Counted from the stretch's first letter, positions 1 to 9,849 are shown. The stretch: DNA of 64,000 nt from Reyranella massiliensis 521 (GCF_000312425.1 NZ_HE997181.1:3250749-3314748), one strand, 5' to 3'. Notes: generated from the letters alone by a model not told the origin. A program made the numbers and translations.

Positions 1-1
1 T

Positions 2-1654
2 GCCGAGACCAGCCTCACCATCGAAGGCGTGCGCATCGTGATCGACAGCGGCCAGATGCGCGTGCCGAAATTCTCGCCGCGCTCGGGCATGACGCGACTG
101 GAAACCGTGCGCGTCAGCCAAGCCTCCGCCGATCAGCGCCGCGGCCGCGCCGGCCGTCTCGAACCGGGAGTCTGCTACCGCCTGTGGCCAGAGGAAACGC
201 AGCGCGGGCTTCTGCCCTTCACCCCACCGGAAATTCTCGATGCCGACCTGGCGCCGCTGGCACTGGAGCTGGCCGCGTGGGGCGCCACCGACGCCGCGAG
301 CCTGCCCTGGCTGACGCCACCGCCGGCCGCGTCGCTTGCGACAGCACGCGCCCTGCTCGTCGATCTTGCGGCCATCGACGACAGCGGTGCCGTCACACCA
401 CATGGCCGCGCCATGGTGCGGCTCGGCCAGCATCCACGCCTTGCGCATCTCGTCCTCAAGGGTCGAGAGCTTGGCCAGGGCCGCGTCGCGGCATTGCTGG
501 CCGCCATCCTGAGCGAGCGCGATTTCCTGCGCCTGCCGCCCGGCCAGCGCGACGCCGACCTGCGTCACCGAGTCGACATTGCGCTGAGCGGCAAACGCGA
601 CGGTGCGTTGCGGCTGATCCTCGAACAGGCAAGACGCCTGACTCAAAATCAGGGACGCGAAACACCCGATGTCTCCATGACCGGCGCGCTGCTGGCGCTG
701 GCCTATCCCGACCGGATCGGTCGCCGGCGGCCCGGTACGGCCGGACGCTATCTTCTGTCGGGCGGCCGCGGAGCTGCGTTGCCGGAAGGCGATCCGATGG
801 CCACCGAAGAATTTCTCGTCGTGGCCGACCTCGACGGCTCGACCCAGGACTCGCGCATCTTCCTCGCCGCCCCCATCACGGTAGCCGAGATCGAGGAGCT
901 CTACGGCGACCGAATCGTCGAAGAACAGATCGTGCAATGGAGCCCGCGCGACGGCGCCGTGCTGGCGCGGCAACGCAGACGGCTGGGTGCGCTGGCCTTG
1001 GAGGACAAGCCGCTGACCAAGCCCGAAGCCGAAAAGGTCCGCGCCGCCATGGTCGACGGCGTTCGTCAGCTCGGCGTCGGGGCGCTGCCCTGGACCGACG
1101 ACCTTACGCGATGGCGCGAGCGCATCGGCTTTCTGCGCCAACACGCGGGCGAAGACTGGCCCGATCTGTCGGACACCGCCCTGCTCGCCGCGCTCGACGG
1201 CTGGCTGGCGCCCTTCCTCGATGGCGTTTCGCGCAAGGATCATCTGGCGAGGATCGACCTCACGGGGGCGCTGAAGACTCTCGTACCCTGGGAGAAGCAG
1301 CGGGAGCTCGACCGGCTGGCTCCGACGCACATCGAAGTGCCGAGCGGCAGCCGCGTTCCAATCGACTATGCCAACCCGGCCGAGCCGACTCTGTCGGTGC
1401 GCCTGCAGGAGATGTTCGGCCTTACCGACACGCCACGTATCGCCGGCGGCAAGGCACCCCTTACTGTCCATCTCCTGTCGCCAGCGCGTCGGCCCGTACA
1501 GGTGACGCGCGATCTCGCGAGCTTCTGGAGCAACGGCTACAAGGCCGTGAAAGCCGAACTGAAGGGCCGCTATCCGCGGCACTACTGGCCCGACGATCCG
1601 CTGATCGCCGAACCGACGGCGCGCGTGCGGCCGCGTCCCAATCCTGGGCGATAA
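2..1654 (+). CDS. hrpB: ATP-dependent helicase HrpB, C-terminal part (5' end outside window)
   Basis: The frame is already open at base 2 and runs 550 codons to a TAA, so the gene starts upstream of the window. The visible part begins inside the second RecA-like domain (AETSLTIEGVRIVIDSG) and carries helicase motif VI, QRRGRAGR, at about visible residues 45-52. The helicase-associated helical region and the long HrpB-specific C-terminal domain follow, ending in a region with HYWPDDP. HrpB is a DEAH-box RNA/DNA helicase of roughly 820 residues, so about 270 residues including Walker A and the DEAH box are missing. Its precise cellular role is poorly defined. Amidase follows in the same direction after about 77 bases, with no clear terminator between. 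Confidence 0.93.
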   Translation, partial: AETSLTIEGVRIVIDSGQMRVPKFSPRSGMTRLETVRVSQASADQRRGRAGRLEPGVCYRLWPEETQRGLLPFTPPEILDADLAPLALELAAWGATDAASLPWLTPPPAASLATARALLVDLAAIDDSGAVTPHGRAMVRLGQHPRLAHLVLKGRELGQGRVAALLAAILSERDFLRLPPGQRDADLRHRVDIALSGKRDGALRLILEQARRLTQNQGRETPDVSMTGALLALAYPDRIGRRRPGTAGRYLLSGGRGAALPEGDPMATEEFLVVADLDGSTQDSRIFLAAPITVAEIEELYGDRIVEEQIVQWSPRDGAVLARQRRRLGALALEDKPLTKPEAEKVRAAMVDGVRQLGVGALPWTDDLTRWRERIGFLRQHAGEDWPDLSDTALLAALDGWLAPFLDGVSRKDHLARIDLTGALKTLVPWEKQRELDRLAPTHIEVPSGSRVPIDYANPAEPTLSVRLQEMFGLTDTPRIAGGKAPLTVHLLSPARRPVQVTRDLASFWSNGYKAVKAELKGRYPRHYWPDDPLIAEPTARVRPRPNPGR

Positions 1655-1731
1655 CGCAGTATTCTTCACGCAAGCCGTAGCAATATGGTACGGGCTAAGG
1701 TCTCATCCATCGCCCGTACGGAATCCCCGAC

Positions 1732-3189
1732 ATGTCCCTCGCCCTCCCGTTCCAGACTGCCAAGCAGCTCGCTGCCGCGGTCCGGAAGAAGAAGATCGGC
1801 TGCCTCGAACTGCTCGACCTCTACCTGAAGCGCGTCGAAGCCTATAACCCCGAACTCAACGCCATCATCGCCACGGATATCGAGGGTGCGCGCAAGCGGG
1901 CCAAGGCGGCGGACCGTGCTTTGAAGGCCGGCAGGAAGGTCGGCCCCCTGCATGGCGTGCCGATGACGATCAAGGAGTCGTTCGACGTCGCAGGTTACCC
2001 GACGACCTGGGGTGATCCGGCGTTCAAGGACAGCGCGGTCAAACAGAATTCGCTGGTCGCCCAGCGCATGATCGATGCCGGCGTCATCCTGTTCGGCAAG
2101 ACCAACGTGCCGCTGAACCTCGCCGACTGGCAGAGCTACAATGAGGTCTACGGCTCGACCAACAATCCATGGGATCTCGGCCGCACGCCGGGCGGGTCTT
2201 CGGGCGGTTCGGCTGCCGCGCTGGCCGCCGGCCTGACCGGCATCGAAGCCGGCAGCGACATCGGCGCCTCGATCCGCAATCCCGCGCACTATTGCGGCGT
2301 GTGGGGCCACAAGCCGAGCTGGGGCGTCGTTTCGCCCAAGGGCCATGCTCTGGCCGGCGCCGTGGCCTATGGCGATATCGGCGTCGTGGGTCCGCTGGCA
2401 CGCGGTGCCGACGATCTCGAAATCGCGATGGACGCGATGGCAGGCCCGGATTCCATCGACGGCCGCGGCTGGACGCTCACCCTGCCCCGCTCGACGAAGA
2501 AGAAGCTGCGCGACTTCAAGGTGGCGGTGCTGCTGACCGATCCCAACGCCGAAGTCGACGATTCGGTGCAGGAGCTGATTTCCAAGCTCGCTTCGTTCCT
2601 CGCCAAGAACAAGGTCAAGGTGAGCGACAAGGCGCGGCCGGCCTTCGACACGGCGGAGATCAACGACGTCTACATCCGCTTGCTGCGCGCCGCGACCTCG
2701 GCCCGCATGACCGACGCCGTCTACAATCAGGCCGTGAAGGACGCCGCCACATTGCCGGCCGACGACATGAGCTACTTCGCCCAGATGCAGCGTGGCAATT
2801 CGCTGCCGCATCGCACCTGGCTGCAACTCAACGAGAAGCGCCACAAAATGCGCTGGGCCTGGGATGCCTTCTTCGAGGACTACGACCTGATGCTCTGTCC
2901 GGTCGCCGTGACGGCGGCCTTCCCGCACGACCAGGCCGGCCTGCGCCACAAGCGGACCATCGTGGTCAACAACAAGCAGGTGCCGGTGGTCGATCAGATC
3001 TTCTGGGCAGGATATTCCGGCGTCACCTGGCTGCCGTCGACCTCGGCGCCCATCGGGCTGACCAAGGACGGTCTGCCGGTCGGCGTCCAGATCATCGGCC
3101 GGCAGTATGGCGACTACGATTGCATCCAGTTCGCCAAGCTGCTGGAGAAAGAATATCGCAGCTTCGAACCGCCGCCGGCCTATAGCTGA
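1732..3189 (+). CDS. Amidase-signature family hydrolase
   Basis: A 485-residue enzyme of the amidase-signature family, which hydrolyses carboxylic amides with a Ser-cisSer-Lys triad. The catalytic Lys lies in GVPMTIKES near residue 80. The Gly/Ser-rich signature [14 protein letters not shown] near residues 150-165 supplies the cis-Ser, and the nucleophile Ser follows in the GSDIGASIR segment. The length is usual for the family. No signal peptide is seen, so it is probably cytoplasmic. It is not GatA, because no gatB or gatC is adjacent and the N-terminus differs. The substrate cannot be read from sequence. It lies 14 bases before apt and may be co-transcribed with it. Confidence 0.92.
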   Translation: MSLALPFQTAKQLAAAVRKKKIGCLELLDLYLKRVEAYNPELNAIIATDIEGARKRAKAADRALKAGRKVGPLHGVPMTIKESFDVAGYPTTWGDPAFKDSAVKQNSLVAQRMIDAGVILFGKTNVPLNLADWQSYNEVYGSTNNPWDLGRTPGGSSGGSAAALAAGLTGIEAGSDIGASIRNPAHYCGVWGHKPSWGVVSPKGHALAGAVAYGDIGVVGPLARGADDLEIAMDAMAGPDSIDGRGWTLTLPRSTKKKLRDFKVAVLLTDPNAEVDDSVQELISKLASFLAKNKVKVSDKARPAFDTAEINDVYIRLLRAATSARMTDAVYNQAVKDAATLPADDMSYFAQMQRGNSLPHRTWLQLNEKRHKMRWAWDAFFEDYDLMLCPVAVTAAFPHDQAGLRHKRTIVVNNKQVPVVDQIFWAGYSGVTWLPSTSAPIGLTKDGLPVGVQIIGRQYGDYDCIQFAKLLEKEYRSFEPPPAYS

Positions 3190-3203
3190 GCGGAGGAGTA
3201 ACC

Positions 3204-3731
3204 ATGCATAACGACATCGACCTCAAGAAGCACATCCGCTCGATCCCGGACTTCCCGAAGCCCGGCATTCTCTTCTACGACATCTCCACCCTGCTGGCGC
3301 ACCCCAAGGCGTGGCATGCCGCCATCGAACGGCTGGCCGACCTGATCCGGCCGCACAAGCCCGACGTGCTGGCCGGCATCGAATCGCGCGGCTTCTTGCT
3401 GGCGGCACCGCTGGCGCTGGCGCTGGGCACCGGCTTTGTGATGCTGCGCAAGCAGGGCAAGCTGCCCGGCACGACCGTGCGTCACACCTATGCGCTGGAG
3501 TACGGCACCGACACGATCGAGATCCAGCAGGACGCCGTGCAGAAAGGAACGCGCGTCGTGCTGGTCGACGATCTGCTGGCGACCGGCGGCACGATGGCCG
3601 CGGCGGTAACGCTGCTAGAAAGCGTCGGTGCTTACGTGCCGACGGCGGCCTGCATCATCGAGCTGACCTTCCTCGAAGGCCGAAAGAAGCTCGGGGTGCC
3701 GGTCGAGACCCTGGTGCAGTACGACAGCTAG
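3204..3731 (+). CDS. apt: Adenine phosphoribosyltransferase
   Basis: A 175-residue cytoplasmic purine-salvage enzyme that converts adenine and PRPP to AMP and diphosphate. It has the expected N-terminus ([20 protein letters not shown]) and the type I PRPP-binding loop [13 protein letters not shown] at about residues 119-131. The FESRGF-like segment appears as IESRGF. Length is normal for Apt. The ATG at 3204 follows a good ribosome binding site (GGAGGAG). The downstream neighbour is convergent on the minus strand, leaving only three bases between the two stop codons. Confidence 0.96.
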   Translation: MHNDIDLKKHIRSIPDFPKPGILFYDISTLLAHPKAWHAAIERLADLIRPHKPDVLAGIESRGFLLAAPLALALGTGFVMLRKQGKLPGTTVRHTYALEYGTDTIEIQQDAVQKGTRVVLVDDLLATGGTMAAAVTLLESVGAYVPTAACIIELTFLEGRKKLGVPVETLVQYDS

Positions 3732-3734
3732 CGG

Positions 3735-4193
3735 TCAGTGCTGATCGGCGCGATTGAACGCGCCGGCGCCATCCGGCAGGACGGCGAAGGTCGAGAGCGA
3801 CTGGGCGATGGGATCGGGCGAGCCGTCGACGAACAGGTCGACCTCGCCGAACGCCGTCGAGCGGCCGACCCTCACGGCCCGGGCGATGCCGATCACGTCT
3901 TGCCGCACCGCAGCACGCATAAAGTTCGTCGTGAGCGAGATCGTCGCCAGTGTGGCGAAGCGCTGAAGCTTCTCGCAGATCGCCAGAACCATGATCGTGT
4001 CTGCCAGAGCCATCATTGCCTGGCCGACGACGACGCCACCTGGACGGGCGATGTGGTCACCGTAGGGCAAGCGAAGCCGAACTTCCTCGGCAGAGATGTG
4101 CTCGGCCTTTAGATTCAGCTGCCAGATCCAGGGGCCGAAATTGCCGCCCGGCGAGAGCTGCTGCTGCGCCGACTCAACGGTGAAGAATCCCAT
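3735..4193 (-). CDS. PaaI-family hotdog-fold thioesterase
   Basis: A 152-residue hotdog-fold protein resembling PaaI-type acyl-CoA thioesterases. The core region has RPGGVVVGQAMMALADTIM, the usual position of the long central helix. I chose the ATG at 4193 (MGFFTVESAQQQ) because this is the natural beginning of the family domain. The frame stays open upstream, but that part is arginine-rich and overlaps the divergent gene, which is typical of a GC-rich shadow. It is convergent with apt and divergent from the DUF2817 gene. Substrate unknown. Confidence 0.8.
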   Translation of the reverse strand: MGFFTVESAQQQLSPGGNFGPWIWQLNLKAEHISAEEVRLRLPYGDHIARPGGVVVGQAMMALADTIMVLAICEKLQRFATLATISLTTNFMRAAVRQDVIGIARAVRVGRSTAFGEVDLFVDGSPDPIAQSLSTFAVLPDGAGAFNRADQH

Positions 4194-4267
4194 GCCCCAT
4201 CGTGCCGCTTTCCGGGCTGTCGTCAAACCGGCTACGATGCTTTGAGCGAAAGTTTGGAAGGAATTCG

Positions 4268-5359
4268 ATGTTTTCGGTGTCCGAGTGCTTTTCCGAAAGT
4301 TATGCCGAGGCGCGCGCCAAGTTCTGCAGTGCCGCCGCCACCGCCGGTGGAGCGATCCGGTCCTGGCTGAACCCCAAGGCGCGCGGCCCCAACGGCGAAG
4401 CGCTCTTTCTCGACACCGCCCGCTTCGGCGCGGCCGATGCCACCGAGATGCTGGTGCTGATTGCCGGCACGCACGGCGTCGAAGGACATTGCGGGTCGGG
4501 CGCCGAGATCGCCTGGCTGCGCTCGGGCGGTCCCGCGAAGTTGCCGAAGGGAACCGGCGCACTCCTGATCCACGCGCTCAACCCCTACGGCTTCGCCTGG
4601 TCGCGGCGCGTCACGGAAGACAATGTCGACCTCAACCGCAACTTCGTCGATCACGACAAGGGCTATCCCGCCAACGCGGGCTATCTCGCGATCGCCGACG
4701 CCGTGTTGCCGCAGACCTGGGACGATGCCAGCAAGGCCGAGACCGAGCGCGTCTTCGATGCCTATGCTCAGAAGCACGGCGCCTTCGGCCTGCAGGGCGC
4801 GATCAGCGGCGGCCAATACACCCATCCCGATGGCATCTTCTTCGGGGGCACGGCGCCGACCTGGAGCAATCGCACCGTTCGCGCCATCGCCCGCGAGGAA
4901 CTCTCGCAGGCACGGCGCGTGGGCATCATCGACTTCCATACGGGTCTCGGGCCGTTCGGTCATGGCGAACTGATCTGCGCCGTATCGCCGGCCGCCAAAT
5001 CCTTCGCGCGTGCCAAGGCCTGGTACGGCGACGAGATGACTTCCCCCGAGGGCGGCACCTCGACCTCCGCCGTCGTTGTCGGCGTGATGACCGATGCCTT
5101 CCCGCAGGAGCTGCCTGACGCGCAGGTAACTCCGGTCGCGCTCGAATACGGCACCTATACCGTGCCGGAGGTCCTCGGTGCCGTACGCGCCGACAACTGG
5201 CTTCATCATCGTGGCGATGTCGGCTCGCCGCTCGGCCGCGAGATCAAGGCCGACATCAAGGAGCGCTTCTTCCCGTCGGGCGACAAGTGGCGCGAGATGG
5301 TATGGGCGCGCGCCGATCAGACGATCGGCTGGGCATTGAAGGGACTACAGAGCCGATGA
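4268..5359 (+). CDS. DUF2817 family protein, M14-like zinc carboxypeptidase/deacylase fold
   Basis: A 363-residue DUF2817 protein, related to the M14 peptidase / aspartoacylase / succinylglutamate desuccinylase superfamily. Likely zinc-binding elements are GTHGVEGHCGSG near residues 75-90 (HxxE: His and Glu), NVDLNRNF near residue 120, and FHTGLGPFGHGE near residue 225. The late EYGTYT segment would supply the general-base Glu region. The ATG at 4268 was chosen because GGAAGG precedes it by six bases. No signal peptide is visible. The stop overlaps the start of the next gene (ATGA), so the two are probably translationally coupled. Substrate unknown. Confidence 0.8.
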   Translation: MFSVSECFSESYAEARAKFCSAAATAGGAIRSWLNPKARGPNGEALFLDTARFGAADATEMLVLIAGTHGVEGHCGSGAEIAWLRSGGPAKLPKGTGALLIHALNPYGFAWSRRVTEDNVDLNRNFVDHDKGYPANAGYLAIADAVLPQTWDDASKAETERVFDAYAQKHGAFGLQGAISGGQYTHPDGIFFGGTAPTWSNRTVRAIAREELSQARRVGIIDFHTGLGPFGHGELICAVSPAAKSFARAKAWYGDEMTSPEGGTSTSAVVVGVMTDAFPQELPDAQVTPVALEYGTYTVPEVLGAVRADNWLHHRGDVGSPLGREIKADIKERFFPSGDKWREMVWARADQTIGWALKGLQSR

Positions 5360-7170
5360 GCCTGGTCGAGCCGAGCGAAGATACCGCCCGGCTGCGACTC
5401 CGGCGCATCCTGCAGCGCGCCCCGCTGTTTGCCGACCTCGATCCCGACGGTCTGGCGGCGGTCGAGCGCGAACTGACCTTGCTCATCCTGCCGGGCGGCG
5501 CGCCGCTGTTCCGTCAGGGTGACCCGGCCGACGCGGTCTATGTCGTGGCCAGCGGCTGTCTCGGCGTGTTCCGTCATCAAGACGAAGTCGACGCCAGCGA
5601 ACCGCTGCTGATCGCCGAGGTACCTCCCGGCAATCTGGTCGGCGAGATGTCGCTCCTCTCGCACGGCAAGCGCACGCGCAGCGTGGCGGCGCTGCGCGAC
5701 AGCGAGGTATGGCGGCTGGCCCAAAGCAGCTTCGATGCGCTGACCAAGCACCACCCCGAAGTCCTGCCGGCGCTGATGCGCAGCGTCGTGGCGCGCAACG
5801 CTGTCGAAACCGGCAAGCGACGGCGCCAGCCGCGCACCTTCGCCATCCTGCCCGCCGGCCCGAACGTGCCGTCGGCACGCTTCGCCGTGATGCTGGCAGA
5901 TGCGCTGGGCCGCATCGGCAACAGGGTGCAAATGCTGGGGCCAGACTCGGTCGACGAGGAACCGGAGTGGTTCGCGCGTTGCGAGATGGAATCCTCGTTC
6001 GTGCTCTACCGCGCCGACGCGACCCAGACGCCATGGACCGAACTCTGCCTGCGACAGGCCGATTGCCTGATTGCCGTCCGCAGCGCCGACCACGACGGGC
6101 CGACTTCACTGCCTTTCGACGTCGAGACGGCGCAAAGCGGCGCGGTATTCCACCGGCGGCGCGAGCTCGTTCTCTTGCACGAAGGCCACGACCCGTCCCC
6201 CGGTTCGACGACGCCCTTGCTCGCCGGCGGCCTCTACGGCCATCACCACCACGTCCGCCTCGACATTCATGCCGATATCGACCGGCTGGCCCGACTGCTC
6301 ACCGGCCATGCGGTCGGCGTCGTGATGGCCGGTGGCGGCGCCCGCGCCTTCACTCATATCGGCGTCGTCAAGGCACTGCGCCAGTCTGGCGTTCCGATCG
6401 ATCTTGTGGGCGGCACCAGCATGGGCGCCATCGTCGCCGCCGGTGTCGCCTCGCGCTGGAACGACGAAGAGCTCAACGAGCGCTTCCGTCGCGCCTTCGT
6501 CGACACCAATCCTTTGAACGACTACACGGTGCCGTTGATCTCGCTGTTCTCCGGCCGCCGGGTCACGCGCCTGCTGCGCGCCGCCTTCGGGGAAAAGGAC
6601 ATCGAGGATCTCGTCCTTTCCTTCTACTGCATGACGGCCAACCTCACGACCTCCGACGCCGACATCCACACGGTCGGCCGGCTGTGGCGCTGGCTGCGGG
6701 CGAGCGTGGCGATCCCCGGCGTCATGCCGCCGTTCAACGAGGCGGGCGAAGTCCATGTCGATGGCGGCGTCATCGACAATTTTCCGGTGCGCGCCATGCG
6801 TCGGCTCGGGCGCGGCATCACCATTGGGGTCGACATCGACACCGGCGGTGCGCTGGCGGCCGGCGCCGATGTCATGGAACCCTGGTCGGCCTGGCAGTTC
6901 TTTCGCCGCCTGATCTGGCGGCGCAACGAAACGCTCCCCATCCCTTCGATCGTCGCCATCCTGCTGCGCTCGGCCCTGGTGGCCAGCACGGCCCGCGCCG
7001 CCCAGGATCGCGCCGCAGCGGACCTGCTGATCGTGCCGCCGATGAACCACATCGATCTGCTCGACTGGACGAGCTTCGATGCCGCCATCGAGCTGGGCTA
7101 CCGCACCACCATGGAAACCCTGGACAAGTCGCGATCTCTGCCAGTCGGCGCCCGACTGTTCGTGGCCTAG
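5356..7170 (+). CDS. Cyclic-nucleotide-binding-domain patatin-like phospholipase (NTE/RssA type)
   Basis: A 604-residue protein with an N-terminal cyclic-nucleotide-binding-like domain (about residues 20-140, with GNLVGEMSLLSHGKRTRS). A linking region follows, then a C-terminal patatin domain. Patatin landmarks are the oxyanion motif GGGARAF near residue 326, the nucleophile motif GTSMG near residue 354, and the dyad Asp in DGG near residue 468. This is the bacterial counterpart of the neuropathy target esterase layout. The predicted activity is hydrolysis of phospholipid or lysophospholipid esters, perhaps gated by a nucleotide or by membrane association. The start codon overlaps the stop of the DUF2817 gene. 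Confidence 0.88.
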   Translation: MSLVEPSEDTARLRLRRILQRAPLFADLDPDGLAAVERELTLLILPGGAPLFRQGDPADAVYVVASGCLGVFRHQDEVDASEPLLIAEVPPGNLVGEMSLLSHGKRTRSVAALRDSEVWRLAQSSFDALTKHHPEVLPALMRSVVARNAVETGKRRRQPRTFAILPAGPNVPSARFAVMLADALGRIGNRVQMLGPDSVDEEPEWFARCEMESSFVLYRADATQTPWTELCLRQADCLIAVRSADHDGPTSLPFDVETAQSGAVFHRRRELVLLHEGHDPSPGSTTPLLAGGLYGHHHHVRLDIHADIDRLARLLTGHAVGVVMAGGGARAFTHIGVVKALRQSGVPIDLVGGTSMGAIVAAGVASRWNDEELNERFRRAFVDTNPLNDYTVPLISLFSGRRVTRLLRAAFGEKDIEDLVLSFYCMTANLTTSDADIHTVGRLWRWLRASVAIPGVMPPFNEAGEVHVDGGVIDNFPVRAMRRLGRGITIGVDIDTGGALAAGADVMEPWSAWQFFRRLIWRRNETLPIPSIVAILLRSALVASTARAAQDRAAADLLIVPPMNHIDLLDWTSFDAAIELGYRTTMETLDKSRSLPVGARLFVA

Positions 7171-7211
7171 CAGCTGGGCTTTCAATCGTCGAAATCGAAC
7201 GGGACGCCAGC

Positions 7212-7240
7212 TTGACACGACCGACAGGCGCGTCTCTTAT
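7212..7240 (+). promoter_or_regulatory. Probable sigma-70-type promoter of the ArsR/SRPBCC pair
   Basis: A perfect -35 hexamer TTGACA at 7212-7217 and a weak -10 hexamer TCTTAT at 7235-7240 are separated by exactly 17 bases. They lie about 30 bases before the ArsR ATG. An AT-rich patch (GGTTAATAAAAAG) just downstream is where an ArsR-family autoregulator would be expected to bind. That role is inferred only. Confidence 0.5.
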
Positions 7241-7271
7241 TTCACCCATCGGTTAATAAAAAGATCTCACC

Positions 7272-7673
7272 ATGAACCCAGCCGCCGACCGCCTCAGCTC
7301 GACCTTCGCTGCCCTCGCCGACCCGACTCGGCGCGCAATCCTCGCCCGCCTGACCCTGGGTGAGACCACGGTCGGCAATCTCGCGGAGCCCTTCGACATG
7401 AGCCTGCCGGCTATCTCCAAGCACCTGAAGGTGCTGGAGCGGGCCGGCCTCATCTCGCGCGGACGAGATGCCCAGCGACGGCCTTGTCGCCTGGCGGCCG
7501 AACCGCTGCACGAGATTGCCGACTGGGTAGCAACCTACCGGCGGTTCTGGGAGGAACGCTTCGACCGGCTGGAGGACTATCTGCGGACGGCGCAGCAACA
7601 GTCCGCCGCTGCTCCCGCTTCCACTTCTGCCAAGAAGAAGAGGACGAAGGCCCATGGCCGCAAGAACAAGTGA
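7272..7673 (+). CDS. ArsR-family winged-helix transcriptional regulator
   Basis: A 133-residue ArsR/SmtB-type regulator. Its winged-helix domain covers about residues 8-90, with ADPTRRAILARL near the N-terminus and the recognition helix in LPAISKHLKVLERAGLI. No Cys metal-binding motif is visible, so it is the non-metal subtype that is usually paired with an SRPBCC/AHSA1 protein. The C-terminal 25 residues are Ala/Lys-rich and probably disordered. Its stop lies inside the downstream SRPBCC gene (20-base overlap), so the two are coupled. Likely a local autorepressor. Confidence 0.9.
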   Translation: MNPAADRLSSTFAALADPTRRAILARLTLGETTVGNLAEPFDMSLPAISKHLKVLERAGLISRGRDAQRRPCRLAAEPLHEIADWVATYRRFWEERFDRLEDYLRTAQQQSAAAPASTSAKKKRTKAHGRKNK

Positions 7674-8127
7674 ACTCACCGTCCCGCTGCGTCGCGCGTT
7701 TACGTTGAACCGCACGCTGCGCGCGCCCCGCGCCTTGGTTTTCCGCGCCTTCATCGAACCGGACCGCATGAAGCTATGGTGGGCGCCGCAGGGCTTCCGC
7801 ATGCTTTCGTGCGCCCTCGACCTGCGCGAGGGCGGCGCCTGGCGCATGCGCATCCGGAGCGAGGAGACCGGCGCGGTACAGACCGAGGTCGGCACCTATC
7901 GCGAGATCTGCGAACCCGACCGCCTGGTCTTCACTCACGCCTGGGTACGCTCCGATGGCACGCTGACAGCGCCGACGGTCGTCACCGTGCGCTTCACCGA
8001 ACGCGACGGCATGACCGATATCGCCTTCACGCAAGCCGACTTCACCTCGACGGAGTTCTGCAAGTCGCACGAAGACGGCTGGGCAAGCTCGCTGGAGCAA
8101 CTGATCGAATACGCCCCACGTCTGTGA
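7654..8127 (+). CDS. SRPBCC/AHSA1 (START-like) domain protein
   Basis: A 157-residue START-like hydrophobic-ligand-binding protein of the AHSA1/Hsp90-activator-homology group. Typical features are the N-terminal region RALVFRAFIEPDRMKLWWAP, the GGAWRMRI segment, and the C-terminal helix SLEQLIEYAP. Such proteins almost always sit next to an ArsR regulator, as here. The ligand is unknown. The start overlaps the ArsR gene by 20 bases. Confidence 0.87.
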   Translation: MAARTSELTVPLRRAFTLNRTLRAPRALVFRAFIEPDRMKLWWAPQGFRMLSCALDLREGGAWRMRIRSEETGAVQTEVGTYREICEPDRLVFTHAWVRSDGTLTAPTVVTVRFTERDGMTDIAFTQADFTSTEFCKSHEDGWASSLEQLIEYAPRL

Positions 8128-8154
8128 GCAGAGACCAAACCCCGGGGAAACACG

Positions 8155-8526
8155 ATGACAGACAATGCCACAGCGAAACATCTCGCCACTCTGCAGGACC
8201 TTAACCGCAACTACATCAGGTCGGTCGACGAAGCCGACGTGCGCTGGTTCGAGCAGCACCTCGCCGACGATTTCCTCAACACCAATCCCGACGGATCGCG
8301 GCTCGACCGCACCGCCTTCCTGGCGCAGATCGGCCGCGGCTCGGTGGTGAAGAACATCCGCGAGCACGACGTGAATATCCGCTTGTTGGGCGATTTCGCC
8401 ATCATCCATGCACGCACCAGCTACACCAAACCCGATGGCAGCACAGGCAACGGCTGGTACACCGACGACTGGCAGCTCCAGCCGGAGGGCTGGCGTTGCG
8501 TAGCCGCCCATGTCAGCCGCGGCTGA
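8155..8526 (+). CDS. NTF2-like / DUF4440-type protein
   Basis: A 123-residue single-domain protein with the SnoaL/NTF2-like cone fold, judged by the N-terminal helix, the DVRWFEQHLADDFLNTNPDGS segment, and the C-terminal strand pair NGWYTDDWQLQPEGWRCVAAHVSR. It lies 27 bases after the SRPBCC gene, in the same apparent operon. Members of this fold are small enzymes or ligand carriers. No specific function can be assigned. Confidence 0.78.
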   Translation: MTDNATAKHLATLQDLNRNYIRSVDEADVRWFEQHLADDFLNTNPDGSRLDRTAFLAQIGRGSVVKNIREHDVNIRLLGDFAIIHARTSYTKPDGSTGNGWYTDDWQLQPEGWRCVAAHVSRG

Positions 8527-8557
8527 TCCCTTCTCCGGCGTATCCCGAGTACCCTCC

Positions 8558-9772
8558 ATGACCCCCAATGCAGGCGCTGACACGTCGCCGGCTGCCTGGC
8601 GAGTCGTCTTCGCCTGCTTCCTCTCCGCCGTCTTCGCCTGGGGGTTCGGCTTCTATGCACACGGCATCTACATCGTCGAACTGCAGAAGGAGCATGGTTG
8701 GTCGACCGGCCTGATCTCCACGATGGTGACGGCGCATTACGTATTGGGCGCGCTGCTGCTGCCGCGCATTGCCGACGCCATCACCCGCTTCGGCCCGCGC
8801 GCCGTGTTCCTGAGCGGCCTCGCCACAACAGCCGTGGCGCTGCTGTTGCTGCCGTCGGTCACGGCGCCCTGGCAGCTCGCCGCGCTCTATATCCTGATGG
8901 CGCCGGGCTGGAACGCGACCAGCGTCGCGGCGATCGCCTCGACGGTCGGCCAGTGGTTCGACAAGAAGCGCGGCCTTGCCCTCAATCTCGGGCTGAGCGG
9001 CGCGACCGTCGCGGGCCTCGTCATGGCCCCCGCCCTGCTCGCCACCATCCCGTTGATGGGCTTCGCCGACGCGTTGCGCCTGATCGTGCTGATCTCGCTG
9101 GCCATCGCCGGCGGCGCGGTCCTGCTGTTCGTGCGCCGCGGCCCCCTGTCGCCCAAGCCGCTGGCGGCGGGGACGAGCCGACTCGCGCCGCTGCGCACCT
9201 GGCACTTCTGGAGCATCTCCGCGCCATTCGCCCTGATGCTGGTCTCGCAGGTGGGCTTCCTCACCCATCTCGTGCCGCTGATCAGCGCGCGCGTCACCGC
9301 TGGCGCGCCGACAGTCGATCCCGGGCTCGCCGTCGGCATCAACGCCTTCATGGCGCTGGTCGGCCGCGTCGTGCTGGGCTTCGTCATCGATCGCTTCGAG
9401 CCGCGGCGGGCGTCAGTCGCCTGCTTCATGGTGCAGGTCGCCGCCATTGCCGTGCTGGCCTTCGCCGAAGCGCCGCTGGTGGTCTACGGCGCCTGCGCCG
9501 TCTACGGCTTCTCGGTCGGCAACAACATCACCCTCTCGCCGTTGATCGTGCAGCGCGAATACGGCCCGGACCAGTTCCCGGCCATCGTGGCGCTTTCGTC
9601 CGCCGTGGTGCAGATCGTCTATGCCTTCGGTCCCGGCCTGCTCGGCATCCTGCGCGACGCTTCCGGGGGCTACGGCGTGCCGCTTGCCGTCTGCATGGCG
9701 CTGAACGTCACCGCGTCGATCCTTGTCATGATGCCACCACGCTCCCTGCGAACGCACTCGGCTCGGAACTAA
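8558..9772 (+). CDS. Major facilitator superfamily transporter
   Basis: An inner-membrane MFS permease of about 404 residues with roughly 12 hydrophobic segments. The first is VFACFLSAVFAWGFGFYAHG, and a charged central loop follows RRGPLSPKP. The layout resembles oxalate/formate-antiporter-like or monocarboxylate-type MFS proteins. The substrate is unknown. An in-frame ATG at 8510 would add 16 residues and overlap the upstream gene. Neither start has a convincing ribosome binding site, and I prefer 8558 because the protein there begins shortly before the first membrane helix. Confidence 0.85.
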   Translation: MTPNAGADTSPAAWRVVFACFLSAVFAWGFGFYAHGIYIVELQKEHGWSTGLISTMVTAHYVLGALLLPRIADAITRFGPRAVFLSGLATTAVALLLLPSVTAPWQLAALYILMAPGWNATSVAAIASTVGQWFDKKRGLALNLGLSGATVAGLVMAPALLATIPLMGFADALRLIVLISLAIAGGAVLLFVRRGPLSPKPLAAGTSRLAPLRTWHFWSISAPFALMLVSQVGFLTHLVPLISARVTAGAPTVDPGLAVGINAFMALVGRVVLGFVIDRFEPRRASVACFMVQVAAIAVLAFAEAPLVVYGACAVYGFSVGNNITLSPLIVQREYGPDQFPAIVALSSAVVQIVYAFGPGLLGILRDASGGYGVPLAVCMALNVTASILVMMPPRSLRTHSARN

Positions 9773-9849
9773 TTGCTCCGGACCTGGTTGCGCTTACGCC
9801 TGTGCGCAGCCAAGCTCCGACCATCATGGTCCATAGGGGGAGAATCGCC

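Noticed and set aside
1732..3189. Naming the amidase gatA
   Set aside because: gatB and gatC are absent, and the protein lacks the typical GatA N-terminus and neighbourhood.
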